DNA of 54,430 bases from Geodermatophilus sp. DF01-2 (GTDB taxonomy: Bacteria > Actinomycetota > Actinomycetes > Mycobacteriales > Geodermatophilaceae), in assembly GCF_004571065.1 (NCBI RefSeq), contig NZ_SPQN01000014.1:1-54430 (forward strand), given 5' to 3'. The notes beneath the pieces are model-generated. The model did not search any database and was not told the DNA's origin. It was given only the letters and a program-made list of their open reading frames with translations. This document shows positions 39,236 through 47,775 of this stretch, piece after piece (the first letter of the stretch is position 1; each line of letters starts with the position of its first letter). The translations under genes were made by a program, and so were the position numbers.

Positions 39236-39459
39236 TCCTCGTCGTCCAGCGAGCGCACGTCCTCGCTGGTCGTAATCCGTCCGAGGGAGATGACGGGCAG
39301 TCCTGTCACGCTGCTGGTGGTCACTCGGGTCGGCCGGGGAGCGGCAAGCGCCGAACGCAGCAGGCGGGTGACCGTTTCGCTCAGCGTGGTCCCCGCATCC
39401 CGGGCGATCGCGGTCGCCAGCTGGTGGACGTCGTCCGGGAGGTCGATGGTGGTGCGCAC
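39232..39459 (-). CDS. vapB: VapB-type ribbon-helix-helix antitoxin
   Basis: 75 residues. The start MRTTIDLPDDVHQLATAIAR with DAGTTLSETVTRLLRSAL is a ribbon-helix-helix DNA-binding fold. The C-terminal half (VTTSSVTGLPVISLGRITTS; acidic EDVRSLDDEE tail) should wrap and block the toxin. It is probably autorepressed with VapC as corepressor. It diverges from the nucleotidyltransferase gene, with 66 bases between. Confidence 0.88.
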   Translation of the reverse strand: MRTTIDLPDDVHQLATAIARDAGTTLSETVTRLLRSALAAPRPTRVTTSSVTGLPVISLGRITTSEDVRSLDDEE

Positions 39460-39525
39460 CGCTCAATGGTGCACCGGAGGCCCGAACTGCATCAAGATGC
39501 AGAGCCCTGTGCCAGGCTTAGGGGT

Positions 39526-40104
39526 ATGTCAGTTGCCGGGCTGGTGCTCGCCGCGGGCGGCGGGCGCCGCTACGGGATGCCGAAGGCGCTGGTCGAATAC
39601 GGGGGCAGCCTGCTGGTCGAGCGGGCGGTCCGGACGGCGCGGGCGGTGTGCGACCCGGTGCTCGTCGTCCTGGGCGCGCGGGCGGTCGACGTCTGGCGGA
39701 CGGCGGACCTCGACGGCGCCACGGTGCTGGCCAACCGCGACTGGGAGAGCGGGATGGCCTCGAGCCTGCGCACCGGGCTCGACGGCCTGCGCGGCTGGCC
39801 CGGACGGGTGGACGTCGCCCTGGTCAGCCTCGTCGACATGCCGGGGATGACGCCGGCCGCGCTGGAGCGGATGGCCGCGCACGCCGCCCCGGACGCGCTG
39901 GCGGTCGCCACCTACGACGGCGTCCGCGGGCACCCGGTGCTGCTCGGCCGCGACCACTGGGCCGGCGTCGCCGAGACCGCGACCGGCGACGAGGGCGCCC
40001 GCCGCTACCTCGCCGCGCACGCGGTCACCGAGGTCGACTGCACCGGCCTGGCCGATCCGACGGACCTGGACGTGCCACCGAGCGGGGTACCGTCGGCGCC
40101 GTGA
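39526..40104 (+). CDS. MobA/MocA-like molybdenum cofactor nucleotidyltransferase
   Basis: 192 residues from ATG 39526. The nucleotide-binding start SVAGLVLAAGGGRRYGMPKA has the LAAGxGxRxGxPKA signature; LVSLVDMPGMTPAALERM is the metal-binding VDMP motif, and VRGHPVLLGRDHW follows. MobA uses GTP and MocA uses CTP to attach a nucleotide to molybdopterin. The short form and the neighbouring moaE and xdhC-type genes favour a MocA-like role for xanthine/CO dehydrogenase-type enzymes, as inference. It overlaps moaE by 4 bases. Confidence 0.85.
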   Translation: MSVAGLVLAAGGGRRYGMPKALVEYGGSLLVERAVRTARAVCDPVLVVLGARAVDVWRTADLDGATVLANRDWESGMASSLRTGLDGLRGWPGRVDVALVSLVDMPGMTPAALERMAAHAAPDALAVATYDGVRGHPVLLGRDHWAGVAETATGDEGARRYLAAHAVTEVDCTGLADPTDLDVPPSGVPSAP

Positions 40105-40511
40105 TCGCCCGGGTCGTGGACACCCCCCTCTCCGTCGCCGAGCACGAGGACGCCGTCGCCGACAAGGCGGCCGGAGCGGTCGTCTCCTTCGCCGGCGTGG
40201 TCCGCGACCACGACGGCGGCCGGTCGGTCACCGAGCTGGAGTACGTGGGCCACCCGACGGCGGAGCAGGTGATCGTCGAGCTGGCCGAGGAGTTCGCCGC
40301 CCGCCCCGACGTGCACGCCGTCGCGGTCTCCCACCGGGTGGGCATGCTCGGCATCGGCGACGTCGCGCTGGCCTGCGCGGTCAGCTCCTCGCACCGCGGC
40401 CAGGCGTTCGCCGCCTGCGCCGAGCTCGTCGACGAGGTGAAGAAGCGGTTGCCGATCTGGAAGCGGCAGGTCTTCACCGACGGCGACGAGGAGTGGGTCG
40501 CCTGCCCCTGA
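40101..40511 (+). CDS. moaE: Molybdopterin synthase catalytic subunit
   Basis: 136 residues from GTG 40101, overlapping the upstream stop (GTGA). Typical MoaE motifs are present: GAVVSFAGVVRDHDGGRSVT, LEYVGHPTAEQVIVELAEEF, VAVSHRVGMLGIGDVALACA, VSSSHRGQAFAACAELVDEV and the catalytic-site KKRLPIWKRQVFTDGDEEW. It forms the heterotetramer with MoaD that makes molybdopterin from cyclic pyranopterin phosphate. The moaD partner is encoded 1.0 kb away on the other strand. Confidence 0.95.
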   Translation: MIARVVDTPLSVAEHEDAVADKAAGAVVSFAGVVRDHDGGRSVTELEYVGHPTAEQVIVELAEEFAARPDVHAVAVSHRVGMLGIGDVALACAVSSSHRGQAFAACAELVDEVKKRLPIWKRQVFTDGDEEWVACP

Positions 40512-40614
40512 GGCCCCGCCCCGGGTCCCGGCCCCTGCAGGTGGAAGGACCTCGCCCCTCTCGCCCTCACGAGCTCGGCCGAGCCTCCGGGCGAGGCGAG
40601 GCCGGCCGACGAGC

Positions 40615-40668
40615 GGTGAGGGGCAGGGGGTCCTTCTCCGAGGGGTGGGGAGGACGGGGTCCCTTCAT
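40615..40668 (+). repeat. Dispersed G-rich intergenic repeat, copy 4
   Basis: GAGGGGCAGGGGGTCCTTC, then CGAGGGGTGGGGAGGACGGG and GTCCCTT, two repeat tails in a row. It sits between the convergent moaE and GAF genes, where the upstream 100 bases are also G/C-rich with pairs of GGCGAGGCGAGG. Confidence 0.6.
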
Positions 40669-41174
40669 CACGCCCACAGATCCGGCCCCGGCGGCGGGTC
40701 GGGCGGCGTCATGCCGGCGGCCATGAGGGTGCTCAGCACGCGTGCCACCATCTCGACCTGTGGCAGGTCGCGGGTGGCACTGCGCGGTCGCGCCCGCCAG
40801 CCGAAGCCGCAGAGCGTGCCGTACAACCGACCGTCCACGGTGACCAGTGGGACGCCGATGTAGGCGGCGACGGGGGCCGCTGGACCCAGCCTGCGGGCGG
40901 CGTACTCGGGGACGGCGGCGACCACGGTGGCCGCCCGCGGTGCCTCGCCGGTCACCATCAGCCGGCAGAAGCTCTCCTCCCACGGCAGGGACGCCCCCGG
41001 CGGCAACGGCCCGGCCGGGTGCGCATGCAGGACCACTTGACGGTCGCCGACCACCCGGGTGAGGGCCCAGAGGTCCCAACCGAGCTGCTGGTGCAGGAAC
41101 TCGAGGGCGCCGTGGGCTGCTGTCGCGAAGTCCTGCCACGGCGCCACGTCCCCGATGCCGCGGTGGGTCGCCAT
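40668..41174 (-). CDS. GAF-domain protein
   Basis: 168 residues from ATG 41174. A single GAF domain: WQDFATAAHGALEFLHQQLG, WDLWALTRVVGDRQVVLHAH, PWEESFCRLMVTGEAP, VPEYAARRLGPAAPVAAYIG and VPLVTVDGRLYGTLCGFGWR. The layout matches actinobacterial stand-alone GAF sensors. No output domain is fused, so it would act through a partner. Ligand unknown. Confidence 0.85.
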   Translation of the reverse strand: MATHRGIGDVAPWQDFATAAHGALEFLHQQLGWDLWALTRVVGDRQVVLHAHPAGPLPPGASLPWEESFCRLMVTGEAPRAATVVAAVPEYAARRLGPAAPVAAYIGVPLVTVDGRLYGTLCGFGWRARPRSATRDLPQVEMVARVLSTLMAAGMTPPDPPPGPDLWA

Positions 41175-41235
41175 GGTGTTCGGTGTGCCCCGGGAGCGCG
41201 CTGCCCAGTCCCGGGGCGTGACCCCGGGACGGCGG

Positions 41236-41442
41236 TCAGTGGGCCCGGCTGGTCCCGTCGTCCCGTCGGTCGGCTTCCGCGGCCTCCTGACGCAGCGCGG
41301 CGTCCTCCTCGGCCTCGCCCTCCAGCCGGTGGGCCTCCCCGTGCAGCTGCGCGGCGGCGTCCCCGTGGGACTCGCCGTACACCTCCTCGGCGCGGCCGAC
41401 CAGCTCGTCCACCTTGGCCTTCGCCCTGTCCCAGATGCTCAT
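41236..41442 (-). CDS. Small CsbD-like/helical stress-type protein
   Basis: 68 residues from ATG 41442. The start MSIWDRAKAKVDELVGRAEE and the charged, Ala/Glu-rich repeats (GDAAAQLHGEAHRLEGEAEE) resemble CsbD-like proteins, which are small, soluble and often stress-induced. Function unknown. It follows the repeat at 41460 on the leftward strand. Confidence 0.7.
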   Translation of the reverse strand: MSIWDRAKAKVDELVGRAEEVYGESHGDAAAQLHGEAHRLEGEAEEDAALRQEAAEADRRDDGTSRAH

Positions 41443-41459
41443 GGCCCCATTCTCGCGCG

Positions 41460-41516
41460 GCCCCGTCCCGGGTCCCGCCCCGAGCCTGCGAGGGGTGGGG
41501 AGGACGGGGTCCTTCT
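41460..41516 (+). repeat. Dispersed G-rich intergenic repeat, copy 5
   Basis: CCCCGTCCCGGGTCCCGCCC, then GAGCCTGCGAGGGGTGGGG, AGGACGGGGTCCTTCTT. It lies between moaD (ends 41517) and the CsbD-like gene. Confidence 0.6.
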
Positions 41517-41786
41517 TCACCCCCCGGCGAACGGGGGCAGCACGTCGACGACCGCCCCGGGCGCGAGGGCCGACGACGGGTCCCGCGTCTGCGCCCCGTC
41601 GACGAGGAACGAGCACGCGGCGAGCACCCGCTCCAGCCGCTCGCCGTGCGCGTCGACGAGCTGCCCGACGAGCTCGTCCAGGCTGGTGGCCTCCCGGATC
41701 TCGGTCTCGACGCCGGCGGCCGCGCGGGCCCCGGCGAAGTACCGCACCGTGACGGTCACCGGGGTGGCGGGGTGGGTGGGCACCAT
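41517..41786 (-). CDS. moaD: MoaD/ThiS-family sulfur carrier
   Basis: 89 residues from ATG 41786, with AGGTGG just upstream. The beta-grasp fold is shown by VTVTVRYFAGARAAAGVETE, LDELVGQLVDAHGERLERVL, ACSFLVDGA and the closing VVDVLPPFAGG. The C-terminal Gly-Gly is the residue activated as a thiocarboxylate, the sulfur donor of molybdopterin synthase. It is encoded 80 bases after moaA on the same strand, and its catalytic partner moaE is 1.0 kb away. Confidence 0.9.
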   Translation of the reverse strand: MVPTHPATPVTVTVRYFAGARAAAGVETEIREATSLDELVGQLVDAHGERLERVLAACSFLVDGAQTRDPSSALAPGAVVDVLPPFAGG

Positions 41787-41866
41787 GCCACCTGCTCCGC
41801 CTCCGCGCCCGCTCCGCTCCTCGCTCGCCGAGCTCGCTGCGGTGCTCGTTCGCGGTCGGCTCACGT

Positions 41867-42919
41867 TCAGCCGCCGATGGCCGACATCGGCCGCGCCGGC
41901 TGCAGGAAGCTCGGGTCGTCGATGCCGTGCCCGGGCAGCTTGCCGAGGGTGGCGATCCGCCAGCGGTCGGCCAGTTCCTCGTCGGTGGCGCCCTCGCGCA
42001 GCGGCGTCCGCAGGTCGGACTCCTCGCGGGCGAACAGGCAGTTGCGGACCTGCCCGTCGGCGGTCAGCCGGGTGCGGTCGCAGCTGCCGCAGAACGACCG
42101 GGTCACCGACGCGATGACGCCGACCGTCGCGGGGCCGCCGTCCACCAGCCAGCGCTCGGCCGGGGCCGAGCCGCGCTCCTCGGTGTCCGGGGTGAGCGTG
42201 TGCGCCGCCGACAGCCGCTCCAGGATGTCCTCCGCCGTCACCATCTCCCCGCGGGTCCAGGCGTGGTGCGCGTCGAGCGGCATCTGCTCGATGAAGCGCA
42301 GCTGGTAGCCGTGCTCGAGGCAGAAGGCCAGCAGCGGGACGGCGTCCTCCTCGTTCATCCCGCGCAGCAGGACGGCGTTGACCTTGACCGGCGTCAGCCC
42401 CGCGGTCTGCGCGGCGGCCAGCCCGGCGAGGACGTCGTCGAGCCGGTCGCGGTGGGCGAGCTGCCTGAACCGGTCGCGGTCGAGGGTGTCGAGGCTGACG
42501 TTGATCCGGTCCAGGCCGGCGTCGGCCAGCGCGGGGGCGACCCGGGCCAGGCCGATCGCGTTGGTGGTCAGGCTGACCTCGGGCCTGGGCTCCAGCGCGG
42601 TGGCGGCGGCCACGATGCCGACCAGGCCGGGGCGCAGCAGCGGCTCGCCACCGGTGAAGCGGACCTCGCGGATGCCCAGCTGCTCGACGCCGATGCGGAC
42701 CAGCCGGGCGACCTCCTCGTCGGTGAGCACTTCGACCTTGGGCAGCCAGTCCAGGCCCTCCGGCGGCATGCAGTAGCTGCAGCGCAGGTTGCACCGGTCG
42801 GTCAGCGATACCCGCAGGTCGGTCGCGACCCGGCCGTGCCGGTCCACGAGGCCGCCGGTACCGGGGGTCGGGTCCGCGCGGCGGGCCACCGGGTCCGGGA
42901 GCGGGCTGGTCGAGGTCAC
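41867..42919 (-). CDS. moaA: GTP 3',8-cyclase (molybdenum cofactor biosynthesis)
   Basis: 350 residues from GTG 42919 (MTSTSPLPDPVARRADPTPG). Radical SAM cluster CNLRCSYC at residues 43-50 (Cys43, Cys47, Cys50); the SAM motif FTGGEPLLRPG; LTTNAIGLARVAPALADAGL; INVSLDTLDRDRF; and a second C-terminal cluster SFCGSCDRTRLTADGQVRNC. Ends in AIGG, the conserved Gly-Gly tail that binds GTP products. It makes 3',8-cyclo-GTP, the first step to molybdopterin, with MoaC, which is not in this window. It precedes moaD in an operon. Confidence 0.95.
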   Translation of the reverse strand: MTSTSPLPDPVARRADPTPGTGGLVDRHGRVATDLRVSLTDRCNLRCSYCMPPEGLDWLPKVEVLTDEEVARLVRIGVEQLGIREVRFTGGEPLLRPGLVGIVAAATALEPRPEVSLTTNAIGLARVAPALADAGLDRINVSLDTLDRDRFRQLAHRDRLDDVLAGLAAAQTAGLTPVKVNAVLLRGMNEEDAVPLLAFCLEHGYQLRFIEQMPLDAHHAWTRGEMVTAEDILERLSAAHTLTPDTEERGSAPAERWLVDGGPATVGVIASVTRSFCGSCDRTRLTADGQVRNCLFAREESDLRTPLREGATDEELADRWRIATLGKLPGHGIDDPSFLQPARPMSAIGG

Positions 42920-43080
42920 AGCCCGAATGTAGTGCGGGGAGGCGACCGTGCGCCCCTCGCCGATCGGGCGGTGCAGCCGCCGACCCGCCGGGCGGCGGGA
43001 ATCCGGGGGCGGCGCACACGGGTGCGTTGCTACGGTCGCGGGGCCACCCGAGAGACCGGCGGGCAGCCCCGCACTCGCCT

Positions 43081-44349
43081 GTGGCCAGGAAGCGCGAGAG
43101 TTCCGTGTCACCCCGCACCGTGTTCAGCCCCTACGCCCGCCTGTTCGCCGTCCCCGGATCGGTGGCGTTCTCCTTCGCCGGGTGGGTCGCCCGGCTGCCC
43201 ATCCCCATGCTCGGCCTGGGCGCGGTCCTGCTCGTCGCCGCCGAGACCGGCAGCTACGGCCTGGCCGGCGCGGTCTCCGGCACGCTCGCGCTGAGCTTCT
43301 CGATCGCCAGCCCGCAGTGGGCGCGGGCGATGGACCGGCGCGGGCAGGGCGCCGTCCTGCGCGTGGCGATGACCGGCTACCTGGTCTCCGGCGTCGCCTT
43401 CGTCGCCGCCGTCACCGCCGGGGCCCCGCTCTGGACCTGGTTCGTGCTGGCCGCGGCGTGCGGCGCCAGCGGCCCCAACATCGGCTCCCTGGTGCGGGGC
43501 CGCTGGGCCGAGGCCCTGGCCGACCCGGCCCGCCGGCAGACGGCGTTCGCACTCGAGGCCGTCGTCGACGAGGTCGTGTTCGTCGTGGGCCCGCCGCTGG
43601 TGACCCTGCTGGCCACCCTCGTCGCCCCTCCGGTGGGCTTCCTCACCGGCATCGCGCTCGGCACGCTCGGCGGCCTCTGGCTGGCCCGGCAGGGTGCCAC
43701 CGAGCCCGCCGTGCACCCGGCCGACCCCGCCGCGCCGTCCCGGCGGTGGGCGGCCCTCAACGCGACGGTGCTCCTGGTGGCGACCACCTACGTCGCCGTG
43801 GGTGCCGTCTTCGGGGCGATGGACGTCGTCGTGGTCGGGTTCGCCGACGAGGAGGGCGCGCCCGCGCTGGCCGGTGTGGCGCTCGCCGTCTACGCGGGTG
43901 GCAGCCTCGTGGCCGGCCTCCTCTACGGCGTCGTCCGGCTGCCCGGGACACTGGCCACGCGGTTCCTGGCCACCGCCGTCGTGTTCGGCCTGGCCGCGCA
44001 GCTGCTGTGGGGCGTCGGGTCGCTGACCGTGCTCGTGGCCACCGGCTTCCTCGCCGGCCTCTCCATCGCCCCCGTGCTGGTCTCCGGGACGTCCCTGGCC
44101 GAGTCCCGGGTGCCGCGCGCCGCCCTCACCGAGGCGCTGTCGTGGACCACCACCGGGCTCACGCTCGGTGTGACGGCCGGTTCCGCGCTGGCCGGCGCGG
44201 CCGTCGACGCCTGGGGTGCCGAGCCGGCGTTCGCCGTCCCGGCGCTGGCCGCGGCGCTCTCGGCGCTCGTGGCGCTGGCCGGCGCACCGCTGCTGCGTGC
44301 CCGCCCGGCGCCGGTACTGGCGGGGACGGCCCCTGGAGGCGTGGCATGA
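43081..44349 (+). CDS. MFS transporter
   Basis: 422 residues from GTG 43081 (MARKRESSVSPRTVFSPYAR). About 12 helices are seen, for example VAFSFAGWVARLPIPMLGLG, LVAAETGSYGLAGAVSGTLA, FVLAAACGASGPNIGSLVRG and FLTGIALGTLGGLWLARQG. The motif-A-like QWARAMDRRGQGAVLR lies after helix 2 and GGSLVAGLLYGVVR in the second half. This drug/metabolite type is often an exporter. The start of the Eis-like gene overlaps its stop by 4 bases (ATGA). Substrate unknown. Confidence 0.9.
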   Translation: MARKRESSVSPRTVFSPYARLFAVPGSVAFSFAGWVARLPIPMLGLGAVLLVAAETGSYGLAGAVSGTLALSFSIASPQWARAMDRRGQGAVLRVAMTGYLVSGVAFVAAVTAGAPLWTWFVLAAACGASGPNIGSLVRGRWAEALADPARRQTAFALEAVVDEVVFVVGPPLVTLLATLVAPPVGFLTGIALGTLGGLWLARQGATEPAVHPADPAAPSRRWAALNATVLLVATTYVAVGAVFGAMDVVVVGFADEEGAPALAGVALAVYAGGSLVAGLLYGVVRLPGTLATRFLATAVVFGLAAQLLWGVGSLTVLVATGFLAGLSIAPVLVSGTSLAESRVPRAALTEALSWTTTGLTLGVTAGSALAGAAVDAWGAEPAFAVPALAAALSALVALAGAPLLRARPAPVLAGTAPGGVA

Positions 44350-45527
44350 GCGTCACGGTGCGGCCGCTGGTCGACGAAGACCTGCCCGCCGCGTGGGAGC
44401 TCGGCCGGCTGGCCTTCGGTGGGCCGGTCACGCCGCCGGACCGGGCGCTGCGGCCGGTGCCCGGGATGCTCCGGCTGGGCGCCTTCGACGAGCGCGGGCG
44501 CCTGGTCGGCACGGCCACCGACACCGGGCACGGGCAGTGGTGGGGCGGCCGGGTGCTGGCCACGGCGGACGTCGCCGGCGTCGCCGTCCTGCCCGAGTAC
44601 CGCGGCGCGGGCGTGGCCCGGGCCCTGCTCACCGACCTGCTGGCGCGGGGCCGGGAGCGGGGCGCCGCGGTCAGCGCCCTGTACCCGACGGTGTCGGCGG
44701 TGTACCGGCGGCTGGGCTGGGAGGTCGTGGGTGCACTGCAGCGGGCCGACCTCGACACCGCCTCGATGCCCACGGCGCCGGTCCCCGGGGTGCGCGTGCG
44801 CCCGGGCGAGCCGGTCGACCTCGCCGTGGTCGACGCGCTGTACGAGACGCTCGCCCGGCCGCGCAGCGGCCTGCTCACCCGGCGCGGGGGCAGGTACGAC
44901 CTGCCGCACGACGGCCCGTGGCCGGACGGCGTGGACGGCGTCACGGTCGTCGAGCAGGACGGCGCGCCGACCGGGGCCCTGGTGTACGGGCGCGGCACCG
45001 GCTACGGCCCTGACGCCCGGCTGACCGTCTCCGACCTGCTCGCGGTCACCGCGGAGGCCGGGCACGCCCTGGTCGGTGTGCTCGCCGGTTGGCGCACCGT
45101 CACCGGCACCGTCCGGGTGCCGCTGCTGGCCGGCGACGCGGCATCCGGGGGGCTGCCCCTCGAACGGTCGCCGGCCGGGCCCGCGACGGCGTGGATGCAC
45201 CGGCCGGTCGACGTGGTGCGCGCGGTGGCCGACCGCGGCTGGCCGGGGCACGTGCGCGGGCGGGTGGCGTTCACGCTGGTCGACCCGGTCGTGCCGGAGA
45301 ACGCCGGGCCGTGGGAGCTCGAGCTCGCCGACGGCGCCGGCGAGCTGCGGCGTCCCGGCCGGGACCCGGGGCTGCGGCTCGACGTCCGCGGCTTCGCACA
45401 GCTGTACTGCGGCGTCACCACCGGCCGCGCCGCGGCGCTGGCCGGGCTGGTGCACGGGCCGGAGGACCCCGCCGCGCTGGACCTGCTCGCCGCGGGGCCC
45501 CCGGCCCAGCTGCTCGACTACTTCTAG
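44346..45527 (+). CDS. Eis-family GNAT N-acetyltransferase
   Basis: 393 residues from ATG 44346. The N-terminal GNAT domain: SVTVRPLVDEDLPAAWELGR, VAGVAVLPEYRGAGVARALL (acetyl-CoA loop VLPEYRGxGxA), LYPTVSAVYRRLGWEVVGAL. A second GNAT fold and a C-terminal sterol-carrier-like domain follow (TVRVPLLAGD, FTLVDPVVPENAGPWELELA), ending ...QLLDYF, where the C-terminal carboxylate is the usual general acid of Eis enzymes. Eis acetylates aminoglycosides or protein amines at several sites. It is translated with the MFS transporter, so a resistance or detoxification pair is possible. Confidence 0.88.
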   Translation: MSVTVRPLVDEDLPAAWELGRLAFGGPVTPPDRALRPVPGMLRLGAFDERGRLVGTATDTGHGQWWGGRVLATADVAGVAVLPEYRGAGVARALLTDLLARGRERGAAVSALYPTVSAVYRRLGWEVVGALQRADLDTASMPTAPVPGVRVRPGEPVDLAVVDALYETLARPRSGLLTRRGGRYDLPHDGPWPDGVDGVTVVEQDGAPTGALVYGRGTGYGPDARLTVSDLLAVTAEAGHALVGVLAGWRTVTGTVRVPLLAGDAASGGLPLERSPAGPATAWMHRPVDVVRAVADRGWPGHVRGRVAFTLVDPVVPENAGPWELELADGAGELRRPGRDPGLRLDVRGFAQLYCGVTTGRAAALAGLVHGPEDPAALDLLAAGPPAQLLDYF

Positions 45528-45627
45528 CGACGGGTTGAGCGCGGGGCCGCCGGGTAGGCGGTCTGCCGGCAGGCCGCGCGCCCGGTGCGGGCGCGCGGCG
45601 CCCCATCCGTCAGCGAGAGGAGCACCT

Positions 45628-46467
45628 GTGGCCAGCGTGCCCACGATCCGGCTCAACAACGGCGTCGAGATCCCCCAGCTGGGGTTCGGCGTCTACCAGG
45701 TCCCGCCGGAGGACACCGCGGAGGCCGTCTCCGCCGCGCTGGAGATCGGCTACCGGCACATCGACACCGCCGAGATGTACCGGAACGAGAAGGGCGTCGG
45801 GAAGGCCGTCGCGCGCTCGGGAATCGACCGCGGCGAGGTCTTCGTGACCAGCAAGCTGAACAACGGCTTCCACCGGCGCGACGACGCGCTGCGCGCCTTC
45901 GACCAGTCCCTGGCCGACCTCGGCTTCGAATACCTCGACCTCTTCCTCATCCACTGGCCGCTGCCGGGCATCGACGTCGACTACGTCGAGACCTGGAAGG
46001 CGATGGAGGAGATCTACGCCAGCGGCCGGACCCGGGCGATCGGCGTCTCGAACTTCAAGCCCCACCACCTGCGCCGGCTCTTCGGCGGGACGGAGGTGCG
46101 GCCGGCCGTCAACCAGATCGAGGTGCACCCCTACCTCGCGCAGGACGACGTCCGGGCGTTCGACGCCGACCACGAGATCGTCACCGAGGCCTGGTCGCCG
46201 ATCGCGCAGGGCAAGGTGCTCGGCGACCCGGCAGTCGTGGCCATCGCCGAGCGGCTGGACCGTACGCCGGCGCAGGTCGTGCTGCGCTGGCACGTCCAGC
46301 GCGGCGACGTCGTCTTCCCGAAGTCGGTGTCCCCGGAGCGGATGCGTGAGAACTTCGCACTGTTCGACTTCGAGCTGAGCCGCGACGACATGGCCACGGT
46401 CACCGGCCTGGACCGCGGCGAGCGCACCGGTCCCGACCCGGACACCTTCAACCACGTCGCGAGCTGA
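45628..46467 (+). CDS. Aldo/keto reductase
   Basis: 279 residues from GTG 45628, with GAGAGGAG upstream. The TIM-barrel motifs are complete: LNNGVEIPQLGFGVYQVPPE, GYRHIDTAEMYRNEKGVGKA (Asp, Tyr), VFVTSKLNNG (Lys), LDLFLIHWPLPG (His), AIGVSNFKPHHLRRLFG and the NADPH-binding VVFPKSVSPERMRENFALFD. It is the AKR5-type, close to 2,5-diketo-gluconate reductase-like proteins. It reduces carbonyls with NADPH; the natural substrate is unknown. A GC-rich hairpin follows. Confidence 0.93.
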   Translation: MASVPTIRLNNGVEIPQLGFGVYQVPPEDTAEAVSAALEIGYRHIDTAEMYRNEKGVGKAVARSGIDRGEVFVTSKLNNGFHRRDDALRAFDQSLADLGFEYLDLFLIHWPLPGIDVDYVETWKAMEEIYASGRTRAIGVSNFKPHHLRRLFGGTEVRPAVNQIEVHPYLAQDDVRAFDADHEIVTEAWSPIAQGKVLGDPAVVAIAERLDRTPAQVVLRWHVQRGDVVFPKSVSPERMRENFALFDFELSRDDMATVTGLDRGERTGPDPDTFNHVAS

Positions 46468-46472
46468 CGTCC

Positions 46473-46512
46473 AGCGGAGTGCGGCAGGTTTCCTGCGGTG
46501 TCGCACTCCGCT
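46473..46512. terminator. Hairpin terminator after aldo/keto reductase gene (repeat family member)
   Basis: AGCGGAGTGCG (46473-46483) and CGCACTCCGCT (46502-46512) form a perfect 11-bp stem, with an inner GCAGG-TTT-CCTGC hairpin. The outer arm words AGCGGAGT and ACTCCGCT recur at 50065-50109 and, without the outermost base, at 51225-51267. Confidence 0.7.
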
Positions 46513-46730
46513 GCGTCACCGTCCCGGCACCCGACGTCGCCGTCCGGTCGCGAGCCCCGATGGCCACCCGCGTCCACGGCTGAGCGGGAGGCTCCCGGCG
46601 CACGACTCGGCTGCGTCGGGAGCCTTCTGGACGAACTCGTGACGAGCGGTCATCGTTCGATTCGCCGTCCTCGTCGGCGGTCATGCAGGAACCATCGGAG
46701 ACCAGCGACCCATGGAGAGGGCGAACGGCC

Positions 46731-46922
46731 ATGACCGATCCGACCGGCACGAACCCACCGGCCTCGGTGCCGCGCAACGGCACCGAGGCCCCGAGGCCCA
46801 GGGACGTCGCAGCGGAGCAGGACGACCGCGACCAGGTCGGCGGCCCGCTCGACCCGCCCGAGGCCCAGCGCAACGTGGCCTCGGCACCCGAGGACAAGCC
46901 GCCGCTGCGCCGGGGCGAGTGA
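46731..46922 (+). CDS. Small disordered hypothetical protein
   Basis: 63 residues from ATG 46731 (MTDPTGTNPPASVPRNGTEA). It is rich in Pro, Asp, Arg and Glu (EQDDRDQVGGPLDPPEAQRN) and likely unstructured; no domain is visible. The start is placed by the ATG after GAGAGGGCGAACGGCC. Function unknown. It ends at a strong terminator. Confidence 0.5.
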   Translation: MTDPTGTNPPASVPRNGTEAPRPRDVAAEQDDRDQVGGPLDPPEAQRNVASAPEDKPPLRRGE

Positions 46923-46928
46923 CGCCGG

Positions 46929-46965
46929 TGGAGTGCCAGGGCGCATCATCCGCCCTGGCACTCCA
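46929..46965. terminator. Bidirectional terminator
   Basis: TGGAGTGCCAGGGCG (46929-46943) pairs perfectly with CGCCCTGGCACTCCA (46951-46965) around CATCATC, a 15-bp stem between the small rightward gene and the leftward DUF3097 gene. Confidence 0.85.
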
Positions 46966-47775
46966 TCAGTCCGTCGTCACGAAGTCGATGAGCTCCTCGA
47001 CCCGGCCGATGAGCGCCGGCTCCAGGTCGGTCCAGGTGCGGACGCGGGCGAGGATCCGCTGCGCCCACACGTAGCCGGTGTCGTCCTCCCAGCCCAGCCG
47101 GCGGCAGACGCCCTCCTTCCACGGCTCACCCTTCGGCACGGTCGGCCACGCGCGGATCCCGACGACGGACGGCTTCACGGCCTGCCAGATGTCGATGAAC
47201 GGGTGGCCGACGACGAGCGCGTGCGCGCCGGTCACCTGCCCGGCGATCCGCGACTCCTTCGACCCCTCCACCAGGTGGTCGACCAGCACGCCGAGCCGCC
47301 GTCCGGAGCCTGGCCGGAAGTCACGCACGATCGCCGGCAGGTCGTCCACGCCGTGCAGCGGCTCGACGACGACGCCCTCGAGGCGCAGGTCGTGGCCCCA
47401 GACCTTCTCCACCAGCTCGGCGTCGTGCTTGCCCTCGACGTAGATGCGCCCCTCGCGGGCCACCCGTGCGCGGGCGCCGGCGACGTAGGTGGAGCCGGAG
47501 GCGCTGCGTGCCGGCCCGGCGGGGGCCTCGGGCCTGGGCCGGACGAGCACCACCGGGCGGCCGTCGACCCAGAAGCCGGGGCCGAGCGGGTAGGCGCGGA
47601 CCTTCCCGAACCGGTCCTCCAGGTGGACGACGTCCTTCTCGCAGCGCACGACCGCGCCCACGAACCCCGAGCTCGGGTCCTCGACGACGAGGTCGCGGTC
47701 GGCCTCGACCTGCGGGGTGGGCTTCTTGACGGTGCGGGGATGGACCAGGTCGTCGTACGGCGAGCGGGGAGGCAC
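46966..47775 (-). CDS. DUF3097 family protein (Toprim-like region)
   Basis: 269 residues. N-terminal beta domain (ADRDLVVEDPSSGFVGAVVR; HLEDRFGKVRAYPLGPGFWV), then GRIYVEGKHDAELVEKVWGH, LRLEGVVVEPLHGVDDLPAI and GVLVDHLVEGSKE, which together match the DUF3097 family and recall the Toprim EGKxD...DxD-like pattern. C-terminal part: HALVVGHPFIDIWQAVKPSV, VWAQRILARVRTWTDLEPAL. The family is conserved in actinobacteria and its function is unknown; a nucleic-acid phosphoryl-transfer role is inferred only from the Toprim-like region. Confidence 0.88.
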   Translation of the reverse strand: MPPRSPYDDLVHPRTVKKPTPQVEADRDLVVEDPSSGFVGAVVRCEKDVVHLEDRFGKVRAYPLGPGFWVDGRPVVLVRPRPEAPAGPARSASGSTYVAGARARVAREGRIYVEGKHDAELVEKVWGHDLRLEGVVVEPLHGVDDLPAIVRDFRPGSGRRLGVLVDHLVEGSKESRIAGQVTGAHALVVGHPFIDIWQAVKPSVVGIRAWPTVPKGEPWKEGVCRRLGWEDDTGYVWAQRILARVRTWTDLEPALIGRVEELIDFVTTD